DNA from: DUNY01 sp964520055
GTDB lineage: Bacteria; Bacillota; Thermosediminibacteria; Thermosediminibacterales; Tepidanaerobacteraceae
Assembly (NCBI GenBank): GCA_964520055.1
Contig: CAZFME010000010.1
Location: 1-34,174, forward strand
Length of the DNA stretch: 34,174 nt
Direction: 5' to 3'
Part shown: one piece after another, positions 8,540 through 16,022 of the stretch
Position numbering within the stretch: position 1 is the stretch's first letter
Layout of the letters: each line of letters starts with the position of its first letter
The notes under the pieces: model-generated
Databases searched by the model: none
What the model was told of the DNA's origin: nothing
The model's input: only the letters and a program-made list of their open reading frames with translations
Position numbers and translations under genes: made by a program

Positions 8540-9796
8540 TTGGGCGAAGCGAAAGGAATGGTTACTATAATTCAATTAATTAAAGTGATTATAACATTTC
8601 TAATTATCCCGATTATGCTAAAAAAGGGGTACAAATTAAGTAGTGTTTTAATAGCCGTTGTATTATTATTAGGAACATTATCAGGGATTGGCTATCATAA
8701 CTTTATGAGAGCAATTGCTTCTATATTTAGTTCATCTTCTATTGACATGATACTTACAATATTCATGGTAAGCGTTCTCGGTGGGTTAATGAAACATTAC
8801 GGAATACTTGATGAAATTGTGCGTATTATGAAGGATATGATAAATAACGAAAAGAGTATTTTAATGTTAATCCCAGCTATGATTGGATTTTTAATTATAC
8901 CCGGAGGAGCTATGTTATCTGCTCCATTTGTTAATGAAATTGGGAAGGAAGTCAATATTTCTGCTGCAAGAAGAGCCGCTATCAATCTTGTTTTTCGGCA
9001 TATTGCTATGTTTATAATGCCATATTCGACGTCATTATTGATTATAGCAGCTATGATGCCTGATATAAATATCATTCACCTAATATTACTAAACACAATC
9101 TTTGTGATATTTTTAGTAGCCTTAGGGTATATCTTTTTTATTAAGGATATCAAAGTAGAAAACAAAGTAAAGCAAAAAAAATCCAGCAAAAATATAACCA
9201 AATTTTTGATATATACATCACCTATTTATATATGTGTGATAATGAATTTAATTACCGGTTTGCCTTTTTTTATCACTATATTATTTAGTATAATAATAGT
9301 TTATTTTTTAAGCAATAAACATGAGTTTTTTAAAACATTTATTGAATCAATTCATTGGGATACTATCATTATTGTTATATCCATATTAATAATAAAAGAA
9401 ATAATCCTACATATGGACTCTCTACTTTTACTATTTAGTGACATGTTTAGTAAAAGTAGTAGCATGTATTCGATCATGTTTGTCTTTTTTATTACTTCTG
9501 TGTTTTTTGGTACAGTAACCGGATATCAAACAACATCACTGGCGATTATTATCCCCATGCTTTCAAAATTAAATTGCTCTAGTCAAATGCTGTATATCTA
9601 CCTTTATTTTTCTTATGCGAGTGCTTTTTTAGGTTATTTTTTCTCACCGCTTCATCTATGTCAGGTATTTACAACGAAAATCATGAATGCATCTACCCTG
9701 GAGCTATACAATGAATATAAATATTTTGCAGCGGCATTACTGGGCTTATTAGTGCTGTCAGCAGTTTTATTAAGTAAGCTGCTTATAATATTCTAA
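8540..9796 (+). CDS. DUF401-family integral membrane protein, probable permease
   Basis: A 418-residue, very hydrophobic protein with about 10-11 membrane helices. The segment PAMIGFLIIPGGAMLSAPFVNEIGK and the following NLVFRHIAMFIMPY match the hallmark region of DUF401/TIGR00529-type membrane proteins (PGGALLSAP... and N-x-x-FRHI). Function is not established; the fold resembles ion/solute transporters. The start is uncertain: a TTG at 8540 opens the frame without a ribosome site, and an ATG at 8558 follows AAAGGA too closely. Placed between the C-S lyase and the FMN protein, it may import or export a substrate or product of this island. Confidence 0.7.
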   Translation: MGEAKGMVTIIQLIKVIITFLIIPIMLKKGYKLSSVLIAVVLLLGTLSGIGYHNFMRAIASIFSSSSIDMILTIFMVSVLGGLMKHYGILDEIVRIMKDMINNEKSILMLIPAMIGFLIIPGGAMLSAPFVNEIGKEVNISAARRAAINLVFRHIAMFIMPYSTSLLIIAAMMPDINIIHLILLNTIFVIFLVALGYIFFIKDIKVENKVKQKKSSKNITKFLIYTSPIYICVIMNLITGLPFFITILFSIIIVYFLSNKHEFFKTFIESIHWDTIIIVISILIIKEIILHMDSLLLLFSDMFSKSSSMYSIMFVFFITSVFFGTVTGYQTTSLAIIIPMLSKLNCSSQMLYIYLYFSYASAFLGYFFSPLHLCQVFTTKIMNASTLELYNEYKYFAAALLGLLVLSAVLLSKLLIIF

Positions 9797-9842
9797 TAAA
9801 ACAACTTTTTTAAAATCCATAGTAAGTTAACACAATTTTAAG

Positions 9843-9871
9843 TTGACATATGTCAAAAACATGACTAAACT
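9843..9871 (+). promoter_or_regulatory. Candidate promoter with a palindromic operator before the FMN protein gene
   Basis: TTGACATATGTCAA (9843-9856) is a perfect 14-bp palindrome whose first half is a consensus -35 box. TAAACT lies 17 bp downstream as a weak -10. A repressor bound here would block the -35. MarR-type sites often look like this, but the ligand is unknown. Confidence 0.45.
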
Positions 9872-9914
9872 TAATAGAGGTCTAATATATACAAAAAGTG
9901 AAAGGGGAATTCAT

Positions 9915-11465
9915 ATGACTTATAGCCCAAAACTGGGAAGCACTGTGAGCAATACAAAAATGAGAACACCTGATAACATATCTCATTTTTCCGGAATGTG
10001 TGCAGTGTGTACAGCATCATGCACAGGAATGTGTGAAATAGGCCTGTCAGCTTTGCGCGGCAGAGAAGCCACCTACCCTTATCAACCTGACAGAAATCAA
10101 TTTGCCTCAGAAAAAGATTATCCAACAGATTTTTCTCATCTAAACATTAATGGTTGTGTATTTGGTGCAAAAGGATGTAAGGAAAATCCGTATGAAGCTA
10201 CATTTCCAAAGGCAAGTGTAGAGACTACTATAGGGAAAAAACATCCAATAAAATTGAAAATGCCAATTATTCTACCGGCAATAGCAAAACTTAATTGGAA
10301 AGACTATTTTGGAGGCGCTGCCCTAGCAGGAGTGTTGGCAGTAATTGGTGAGGATGTCGTAGCTAAAGATGATAATCTTGTACTTGAGGACGGAAAAGTC
10401 ATCGATTCTCCATTGATAAAAGAGATGGTTGAAGCCTTCAGACTGTATTACAGAGGTTATGGCGATATAATGCTTCAAGGCAATTTTGACGACGAAAATC
10501 TAGGAGTGCTGGATTACGCTATTCAGGAATTGGGTGTAGAATCGGTTGAACTTAAATTTGGGCAGGCAGCTAAGGGAATACAGGGAATGAGTATAGTAAA
10601 AAGTCTAGATAAAGCACTTGCCTATAAAAAAATGGGCTATCTTGTATATCCCGATCCTGAGGCTGAAGAGATTGCCAAGTTGTACAAAGATGGTAAAGGA
10701 CCACACTTTGAGAAAATAGGGAAATTACCCATATGGAATGAGGACTTTTTAGTAAACAGAGTTAGGGAATTAAGAAACTTAGGGGCTAAAAGAGTCTGTT
10801 TTAAGACAGGGCCATTTGCTCCTAATGATTTAGCAATGATTTTAAAAATAGCATCAAAAGCAGGAGTGGATATGGTGACATTTGATGGTGCCGGAGGAGG
10901 GTCCGGTAACAGTCCTGTCAAGATGATGAACGAGTGGGGAATTCCCACAATAATCATGGAAAGCCTGCTTTATAAAATCCTGCAGAGTATGGAAGCAAAG
11001 GGCTATGATTTGCCCAAAGTGGCAGTTGCCGGGGGTATAGCGATGGAGGATCAGGTCTATAAAGCCCTGGCACTTGGGGCACCATATATAAGCATGGTGG
11101 GAATAGGCAGAGCAGCGATGACAGCTTCAATGGTGGGTAAAAGGATAGAAGAACTGTTAAGTGAAGGTATAGTTCCTAAAGAATTTCAAATGTATGGCAA
11201 TACTAAAGCAGAATTGTTTGCAGACATAAGAAAATTAAAGCTGTATTACGAAAACCCAGAAACCATATCTGGCGGAGCCATAGGGCTTTATTCATATCTT
11301 GACAGAATTAAAGTAGGGATCCAACAATTCATGGCATTAAACAGAAAATTTACACTGGAGCATATTAGTAGGCAAGATGTTGTACCACTCACAGCTGCAG
11401 CGAAAAAGGTAACTGGTCTGAAAGATTATCTTGAATTAACCGAGCAATGTTTAAAAACACTTTAA
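9915..11465 (+). CDS. Stand-alone FMN-binding glutamate synthase-like protein
   Basis: 516 residues from the ATG at 9915, which follows AAAGGGG; the frame is open from 9843 but that region carries the promoter-like palindrome. The C-terminal two thirds is the FMN-binding TIM barrel of the GltB central domain: GDIMLQGNFDDENLG, ELKFGQAAKG, VCFKTGPFAPND, VTFDGAGGGSGNSP, and VAVAGGIAMEDQVYKALALGA for the phosphate-binding glycines. The N-terminal part has a cysteine cluster (CAVCTASCTGMC at about residues 29-40, plus CVFGAKGC near 82-89) that could hold an iron-sulfur cluster. The glutaminase domain of true glutamate synthase is absent, so it may be a dedicated amine-transfer oxidoreductase. The substrate is unknown. 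Confidence 0.8.
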   Translation: MTYSPKLGSTVSNTKMRTPDNISHFSGMCAVCTASCTGMCEIGLSALRGREATYPYQPDRNQFASEKDYPTDFSHLNINGCVFGAKGCKENPYEATFPKASVETTIGKKHPIKLKMPIILPAIAKLNWKDYFGGAALAGVLAVIGEDVVAKDDNLVLEDGKVIDSPLIKEMVEAFRLYYRGYGDIMLQGNFDDENLGVLDYAIQELGVESVELKFGQAAKGIQGMSIVKSLDKALAYKKMGYLVYPDPEAEEIAKLYKDGKGPHFEKIGKLPIWNEDFLVNRVRELRNLGAKRVCFKTGPFAPNDLAMILKIASKAGVDMVTFDGAGGGSGNSPVKMMNEWGIPTIIMESLLYKILQSMEAKGYDLPKVAVAGGIAMEDQVYKALALGAPYISMVGIGRAAMTASMVGKRIEELLSEGIVPKEFQMYGNTKAELFADIRKLKLYYENPETISGGAIGLYSYLDRIKVGIQQFMALNRKFTLEHISRQDVVPLTAAAKKVTGLKDYLELTEQCLKTL

Positions 11466-11489
11466 AATTGGAGTATATTTTTACGATAA

Positions 11490-11583
11490 AATTGATTCTA
11501 CTGCAAAAAACCAATTTCAAAATTATATATACAATATTAAGCGTAACATAATTACAAAGGTAGGTTTAGCAGTAGAACCAATT
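11490..11583. repeat. Inverted-repeat (MITE-like) element, copy C
   Basis: 94 bp bounded by AATTGATTCTACTGC and GCAGTAGAACCAATT (14 of 15 bases complementary). It shares its left end with copy B and its right end with copy A, linking all three into one family. It lies just after the FMN protein gene. Confidence 0.83.
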
Positions 11584-11675
11584 CTTGCATCATTGGCCTG
11601 CATGAAACGATTTATTCACAGGTGCAGCTGATGTAAAAGCCAGAGCCGGCTTATGTATTTGGTATGGAGGGATAA

Positions 11676-12206
11676 TTATTTATTTACCTCTAGTAGCTTT
11701 GTGTATTCAATTAATATCTCTTCGAATTTAAGCATTTCATCTACAGTGAATTTCCTCAGCAACCTTTTATTTGTCTTAATAATATCAATGTTGTCATACT
11801 CCTTATGCTTAAGTGCGATTTTCTTTCCTTTTTCTGTAGGATATAAATGATAATATTTTCTATCACCTTCATAATTAACACGGTAAACAAATCCCCATTT
11901 TATTAATCTTTTAACAATTTGAGATATTGCACTGCTGGTTTTTTTCCATTTCTTTGCTAGTTTAGTAACTGTAACCTCTAGATTATCGGCAATGTCTATA
12001 AGAATATGTGCTTCCATCATTGATAACTTTATGCCAATACTGTAATCTCTTTTTTTATACAAATATGCAGAATATGACAGGATAAAATCATACACTATTG
12101 ACGCCCGCTCATTTAGATAACTAAACCTCTTATTAATAACTTCGGCTGGTTCATTTGGCTCAACCCAAGCATTGACTATTTCATTTTCGTATTTTTTCTT
12201 ATCCAA
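11676..12206 (-). CDS. MarR-family transcriptional regulator
   Basis: 176 residues with a winged-helix DNA-binding core: a recognition region LEVTVTKLAKKWKKTSSAISQIVKRLIKWGFVYR (about 74-107, written here in overlapping motif form: TVTKLAKKWKKT then SAISQIVKRLIKWG) and a wing with YEGDRKYYHLYPTEKGKK. MarR proteins are dimeric repressors that release DNA on binding small, often phenolic, ligands. The TTG start at 12206 follows AAGGAG. It is divergent from the TyrR-like gene and convergent with the FMN protein gene. Given the phenol-producing lyase next door, a phenolic effector is plausible but inferred. Possible targets are the palindromes at 2271, 9843 and 12228. Confidence 0.85.
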   Translation of the reverse strand: MDKKKYENEIVNAWVEPNEPAEVINKRFSYLNERASIVYDFILSYSAYLYKKRDYSIGIKLSMMEAHILIDIADNLEVTVTKLAKKWKKTSSAISQIVKRLIKWGFVYRVNYEGDRKYYHLYPTEKGKKIALKHKEYDNIDIIKTNKRLLRKFTVDEMLKFEEILIEYTKLLEVNK

Positions 12207-12227
12207 AATTAATTACTCCTTTTTAAT

Positions 12228-12275
12228 TTGTTTATGCGAGTAAAAATATTTAAACCTTGTAAGGTGCATAAACAA
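12228..12275 (-). promoter_or_regulatory. Divergent-region inverted repeat with probable marR promoter
   Basis: TTGTTTATGC (12228-12237) and its exact complement GCATAAACAA (12266-12275) are 28 bp apart. On the minus strand TTGTTT serves as a -35 with a 17-bp spacer to TAAATA, so the repeats flank the likely promoter of the MarR gene. This is consistent with autoregulation. Confidence 0.5.
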
Positions 12276-12402
12276 CGCTTTAAAAAATAGAAAATCAAAA
12301 GACGCCCAAAACGAAACTGGACTAAAAATATTGTATAATTCTCATATTATTCAACATTAACATTATAAAAAGTTAAAGTCAATATTGATTGGAATTATTA
12401 GA

Positions 12403-12424
12403 GTTTCCCCAAAATTGGGAAAAC
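12403..12424. promoter_or_regulatory. 22-bp near-perfect palindrome upstream of the TyrR-like regulator gene
   Basis: GTTTCCCCAAAATTGGGAAAAC has dyad symmetry in all but two base pairs (CCCAAAATTGGG core region). It lies 110-130 bp upstream of the regulator start and could be an operator. A TATAAT at 12498-12503 may be the regulator's -10 box, without a clear -35. Confidence 0.4.
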
Positions 12425-12532
12425 ACACAAGGTACATCAACGCATAAAATAGCCCTTCTGCGAGAAATTGGGCTGCTCGGTTCTCGGTATTCTTTTGTAT
12501 AATTTAGCGCATATTTAGAGAGGGGAGGAAAA

Positions 12533-14110
12533 GTGAGTACAGAAAAGATTAAAAGAACTAAAAGGATTAGATTTGTAGGTATAGTAAATCGGGTAGGCAT
12601 GGCCCATGATATTTTACAGGCACTGGCTTCCTATGGAGTAAATATAATTACAATGGAAGTAAATCCACCATATATATCGGTACAGATTGAGTGGGAAGAC
12701 ATCTATTGGGATGATTTTAAAAAATATATGAAGGAAAGTATAAAAGAACTTCATGACATAGTAGAAATTGATATGATGGATTATGAAAAGCGCGAAAAAG
12801 AACTTAAGACAGTGGTAAATAGCATGAATGATGGTCTCATTGCAGTAGACAGCAGTGGCAATATAATTTACTTTAACAAAAAGGCAATGGATATATTTGG
12901 CTTAAGTAAGAATGACATCAATAGTAATATCAATACTATAATTCCTAAGAACTTCTATAACCCTTATCTTGATGTAGAAGACAGAGATGGTGTTGAACTA
13001 AATGGCATGTTTCGGAATAAGAAGGTCAATATAATATCTGATATACGTGTCATAAAAAATGAAATAGGGGTAAAAACCGGAGCACTCATAATATTGCGTG
13101 AAATGTCTGATATACGACGTCTAATGCATTCCATAACAAGACCATCTATGATAAGTTTTGATGATATAATTGGTGAGAGCAGTGCCCTCAAAGAGACTAT
13201 TTCTATTGCAAAATCTATTGCTCCTAGTGATTCTAGTGTGATACTTCGGGGAGAAAGCGGGACGGGAAAAGAGCTTTTTGCCCGGGCAATACATGTGGAA
13301 AGCAATCGACGCAGCGGACCTTTTGTTGCAGTGAATTGCGCCGCAGTCCCTGATACTTTACTGGAAAGTGAGTTTTTTGGCTATGAGCGGGGAGCCTTTA
13401 CTGGGGCAAGCTCTTCGGGAAAACAAGGTTTTTTTGAGCTGGCGACCCATGGGACATTATTCCTCGATGAAATCGGTGATTTGCCCACACATCTTCAAGC
13501 CAAGATACTGCGAGCTATTCAAGAGCAAAAGATTCGTCGAATTGGTGGGAAAAATGAGGTAAAAATCGATGTAAGAATAATCTCGGCAACTCATAGAAAT
13601 TTAGAAAAAATGGTGGAAGAAGGGACTTTTCGGGAAGATCTATACTATCGATTAAATGTAATACCTATATTTATTCCTCCACTTAGAGAGCGAAGAGAAG
13701 ATATTGTTGCATTGGCCGAACATTTTATGGAAAATCATGGGTCCAATATGGGAAAAGAAAAGCTAGCACTTACCCAAGAGGCGTTAAATGAGCTTTTACG
13801 CCATGACTGGCCCGGAAACGCAAGAGAATTACAGAATGTTTTAGAAAGGGCAACTATTTTAGCAGAAGATACAATAACAAAAAAACATTTGCTTATAACA
13901 AAAACCGGGCAAATTACAGCAGATAAAGATGAGCAAATGATAAAAGAAACATTACCTGTGGATTTACCCAAGCTCTTAGAAGAAATAGAGCAAAATTACC
14001 TAAAAAAAGCCTGTGAAGAATACCAATCTTCGAGGAAAATAGCGGAAGCTTTGAACATATCCCATACCACCGTGATAAATAAAATCAAAAGATACGGCAT
14101 ATGTAAATAA
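12533..14110 (+). CDS. TyrR-like sigma-54-dependent regulator (ACT-PAS-AAA+-HTH)
   Basis: 525 residues; GTG start after GAGGGGAGG. Domains in order: an ACT domain (about 10-75, RIRFVGIVNRVGMAHDIL), a PAS domain (about 85-190, NSMNDGLIAVDSSGNIIYFN), an AAA+ sigma-54 activation domain (about 205-440) with Walker A GESGTGKE, intact GAFTGA in FGYERGAFTGA, Walker B LFLDEIGDLP and the arginine finger region, and a C-terminal Fis-type HTH (about 485-525, SRKIAEALNISHTTVINKIKRYG). The order matches E. coli TyrR, whose ACT domain senses aromatic amino acids. Unlike E. coli TyrR, it retains GAFTGA, so it can activate sigma-54 RNA polymerase. The downstream -24/-12 promoter of tyrosine phenol-lyase, with TGTAAA-N5-TTTACA sites, is the obvious target. 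Confidence 0.9.
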   Translation: MSTEKIKRTKRIRFVGIVNRVGMAHDILQALASYGVNIITMEVNPPYISVQIEWEDIYWDDFKKYMKESIKELHDIVEIDMMDYEKREKELKTVVNSMNDGLIAVDSSGNIIYFNKKAMDIFGLSKNDINSNINTIIPKNFYNPYLDVEDRDGVELNGMFRNKKVNIISDIRVIKNEIGVKTGALIILREMSDIRRLMHSITRPSMISFDDIIGESSALKETISIAKSIAPSDSSVILRGESGTGKELFARAIHVESNRRSGPFVAVNCAAVPDTLLESEFFGYERGAFTGASSSGKQGFFELATHGTLFLDEIGDLPTHLQAKILRAIQEQKIRRIGGKNEVKIDVRIISATHRNLEKMVEEGTFREDLYYRLNVIPIFIPPLRERREDIVALAEHFMENHGSNMGKEKLALTQEALNELLRHDWPGNARELQNVLERATILAEDTITKKHLLITKTGQITADKDEQMIKETLPVDLPKLLEEIEQNYLKKACEEYQSSRKIAEALNISHTTVINKIKRYGICK

Positions 14111-14159
14111 TTTTTACAACAGTAAATATACATTACAACATCTGTAAAATAAGTTTACA
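14102..14159 (+). promoter_or_regulatory. Three tandem TyrR-box-like palindromes (upstream activating sites)
   Basis: TGTAAA-N5-TTTACA occurs perfectly at 14102-14118 and 14143-14159. A degenerate copy AGTAAA-N5-ATTACA lies at 14121-14137. Centres are ~19 and ~22 bp apart. They resemble the enterobacterial TyrR box TGTAAA-N6-TTTACA with one base fewer in the spacer. The first site covers the last two codons and the stop codon of the regulator gene. All lie 65-120 bp upstream of the -24/-12 promoter, a normal activator distance. Confidence 0.8.
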
Positions 14160-14222
14160 ACTCCCAAAATGATAAAAGCCTGTAAGGTTAGGTATAAAGC
14201 GCTCCTAGCCTTTTTTCTTTAT

Positions 14223-14238
14223 TGGCATGACTATTGCT
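14223..14238 (+). promoter_or_regulatory. Sigma-54 (-24/-12) promoter of tyrosine phenol-lyase
   Basis: TGGCAT-GACTA-TTGCT matches the consensus TGGCAC-N5-TTGCW with one mismatch and exact spacing (GG at 14224-14225, GC at 14236-14237). It lies 70 nt before the lyase start and downstream of three activator-like palindromes. Confidence 0.85.
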
Positions 14239-14307
14239 TACTTAATTAACATATAAACGAAAAGACAAATGTCTGTGATAAAACAACTATTTAAGGAGGA
14301 GCTTTAG

Positions 14308-15687
14308 ATGAAAAAGAAGTATATGCCAGAACCATTTAAAATCAAATCAGTAGAACCATTACAAATCCTTCCTCGGGAAAAAAGGGAAAAGGTTATAAAA
14401 GAAGCAGGCTATAACACATTTTTAACCAGATCTAAAGACACTTATATAGACCTTCTTACCGATAGTGGAACAAACGCCATGAGTGATAGGCAATGGGCAG
14501 GCCTAATGGTCGGTGACGAAGCGTATGCTGGAAGTGAGAACTTTTACCACTTGGAGGAAACAGTTAGAGACATATTTGGATTTAAACATGTCGTACCTAC
14601 TCACCAAGGTAGAGGAGCAGAAAACCTTATCTCAAGAATCTTAGTCAAGCCCGGAACATATATACCTGGCAACATGTATTTTACGACTACAAGGGCACAC
14701 CAAGAAATGAACGGCGGGACTTTTAGCGATGTTATCATTGATGAAGCTCATGAACCCGATAGAGATGATGTTGACTTTAAAGGTAATGTAGATTTAGATA
14801 AGTATGAAGCCCTTATTAAAAAAGTAGGGGCAGACAAGATACCTTATATTACTGTAGGAGTTACTGTAAATTTAGCAGGGGGTCAACCTGTGAGCATGCA
14901 GAACTTAAAAGATATTAATACACTTTCCAAAAAACACGGAATAAGAGTGATATTTGATGCCACTCGCTGTGTGGAAAATGCCTACTTTATTAAGACAAGA
15001 GAAAAAGGCTATGAAGATAAGACCATTAAAGAAATTGTAAGAGAGATGTTTTCTTATGCTGATGGCTGCACCATGAGCGGTAAGAAAGACGGCATCGTAA
15101 ATATGGGTGGGTTTTTAGCCATGAACGAAGAAAAACTATATGATGCAGCTAGGAGCATGGTGGTAGTATTTGAAGGCATGCCCAGCTATGGTGGAATGTC
15201 CGGCCGCGATATGGAAGCATTGGCAATTGGCTTTCAAGAAGCAATGGATTTTAACTATATAAAACACAGAGTACAGCAAGTGGAATATTTAGGTGAAAAA
15301 TTAATGGATGGCGGTATACCAATTGTAAAACCCGTTGGTGGCCATGCGGTATTCTTAGATGCAAAAGCACTCCTGCCTCATATTCCACAGTCTCAGTACC
15401 CAGCTCAAGCCCTAGCAGCCGCGATATTTGTAGATTCGGGGGTAAGGACTATGGAAAGGGGAAATGTATCTGCCGGAAGAGATAAAGATGGCAATGAGTA
15501 CTTCCCAAAACTAGAATTAGTTCGCTTGACCATTCCGAGAAGAGTTTACACATATGCTCACATGGACTATGTAGCTGAATCCGTAATCAACACGTATAAA
15601 CACAGAGAAGACATAAAAGGTCTAAAGTGGACCTACGAGCCACCAGTGCTTAGATTCTTTACAGGAAGATTTGAGCCTATCGTATAG
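14308..15687 (+). CDS. tpl: Tyrosine phenol-lyase
   Basis: This 459-residue PLP enzyme aligns end to end, without large gaps, with the Citrobacter freundii enzyme, which splits L-tyrosine into phenol, pyruvate and ammonia. Landmarks (C. freundii number in brackets): Y73 (Y71) in GDEAYAGSENFYH, T126 (T124) in NMYFTTTR, D217 (D214) in FDATRCVENAY, the PLP lysine K260 (K257) in TMSGKKDG, R384 (R381) in SGVRTMERG, and the Phe in RFFTGRF (F448). Thr at the T124 position and Phe at F448 separate it from tryptophanase, which has Asp at the first. The start ATG follows AAGGAGG. Monocistronic, under a sigma-54 promoter and TyrR-like activator. Expected cytoplasmic tetramer needing K+. Confidence 0.95.
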   Translation: MKKKYMPEPFKIKSVEPLQILPREKREKVIKEAGYNTFLTRSKDTYIDLLTDSGTNAMSDRQWAGLMVGDEAYAGSENFYHLEETVRDIFGFKHVVPTHQGRGAENLISRILVKPGTYIPGNMYFTTTRAHQEMNGGTFSDVIIDEAHEPDRDDVDFKGNVDLDKYEALIKKVGADKIPYITVGVTVNLAGGQPVSMQNLKDINTLSKKHGIRVIFDATRCVENAYFIKTREKGYEDKTIKEIVREMFSYADGCTMSGKKDGIVNMGGFLAMNEEKLYDAARSMVVVFEGMPSYGGMSGRDMEALAIGFQEAMDFNYIKHRVQQVEYLGEKLMDGGIPIVKPVGGHAVFLDAKALLPHIPQSQYPAQALAAAIFVDSGVRTMERGNVSAGRDKDGNEYFPKLELVRLTIPRRVYTYAHMDYVAESVINTYKHREDIKGLKWTYEPPVLRFFTGRFEPIV

Positions 15688-15694
15688 GCTCAAA
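15670..15694 (+). terminator. Hairpin overlapping the tpl stop codon
   Basis: TTTGAGCCTA (15670-15679) pairs perfectly with TAGGCTCAAA (15685-15694) across a 5-nt loop. The right arm begins with the TAG stop. Only a short T-rich tail (cgtttattg) follows, so termination may be partial. A second terminator lies at 15859. Confidence 0.55.
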
Positions 15695-15732
15695 CGTTTA
15701 TTGTCGGCTGCGCAGGAGAGGAGATAGTTTGC

Positions 15733-15842
15733 TTGACTTATTTTGCCCTAAAATACATATATGACTGATTATGGCTATAGCAAAGCACATTATTATGTAC
15801 TGTGAGATTATAAAATACAGGTTTCTGTAGTAGAATTATTGT
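15733..15842. repeat. Decayed copy D of the TTGATTCTACTGC element
   Basis: The right end (ataaaatacaGGTTTCTGTAGTAGAATTATT, 15812-15840, split as in copies A and C) is recognisable. The left end TTGACTTATTTTGC is degenerate. Length (~110 bp) and position after a gene match the other copies. Confidence 0.45.
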
Positions 15843-15858
15843 ATAAATGAAGTCCGAC

Positions 15859-15883
15859 AGAGCTTTTAAACAGGCTCTTTTTT
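15859..15883 (+). terminator. Intrinsic terminator between tpl and copA
   Basis: AGAGC (15859-15863) and GCTCT (15874-15878) form a short stem followed by six T. It separates the lyase unit from the copper operon. Confidence 0.6.
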
Positions 15884-15946
15884 AATATCAAAAACAAGTC
15901 ATTTACTTATGGATTGTCACCGAGTATCTCAAAAAAATAAAACTCA

Positions 15947-16002
15947 TTGACATTAAGCCAAAATGATTATATAATCTAACCACATACACCCCAGTGGGGG
16001 TG
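15947..16002 (+). promoter_or_regulatory. copA promoter with CsoR-type operator
   Basis: A textbook sigma-A promoter: TTGACA (15947-15952), 17-bp spacer, TATAAT (15970-15975). It is followed by the GC-rich palindrome CACCCCAGTGGGGGTG (15987-16002), typical of CsoR operators (ACCCC...GGGGT) in an otherwise AT-rich region. CsoR encoded at the end of the operon would repress it until Cu(I) binds. Confidence 0.88.
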
Positions 16003-16022
16003 ATAGAAAGGTTGAGCATATA

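Noticed and set aside
12964..13305. Antisense open frames within the TyrR-like, LevR-type and copA genes
   Set aside because: They are shadows of strongly supported coding regions without their own ribosome sites or family signatures.
14308..15687. Tryptophanase as an alternative to tyrosine phenol-lyase
   Set aside because: The position that is Asp in tryptophanase is Thr (YFTTTR), and the C-terminal RFFT keeps the phenol-lyase Phe. The whole sequence tracks the C. freundii phenol-lyase.
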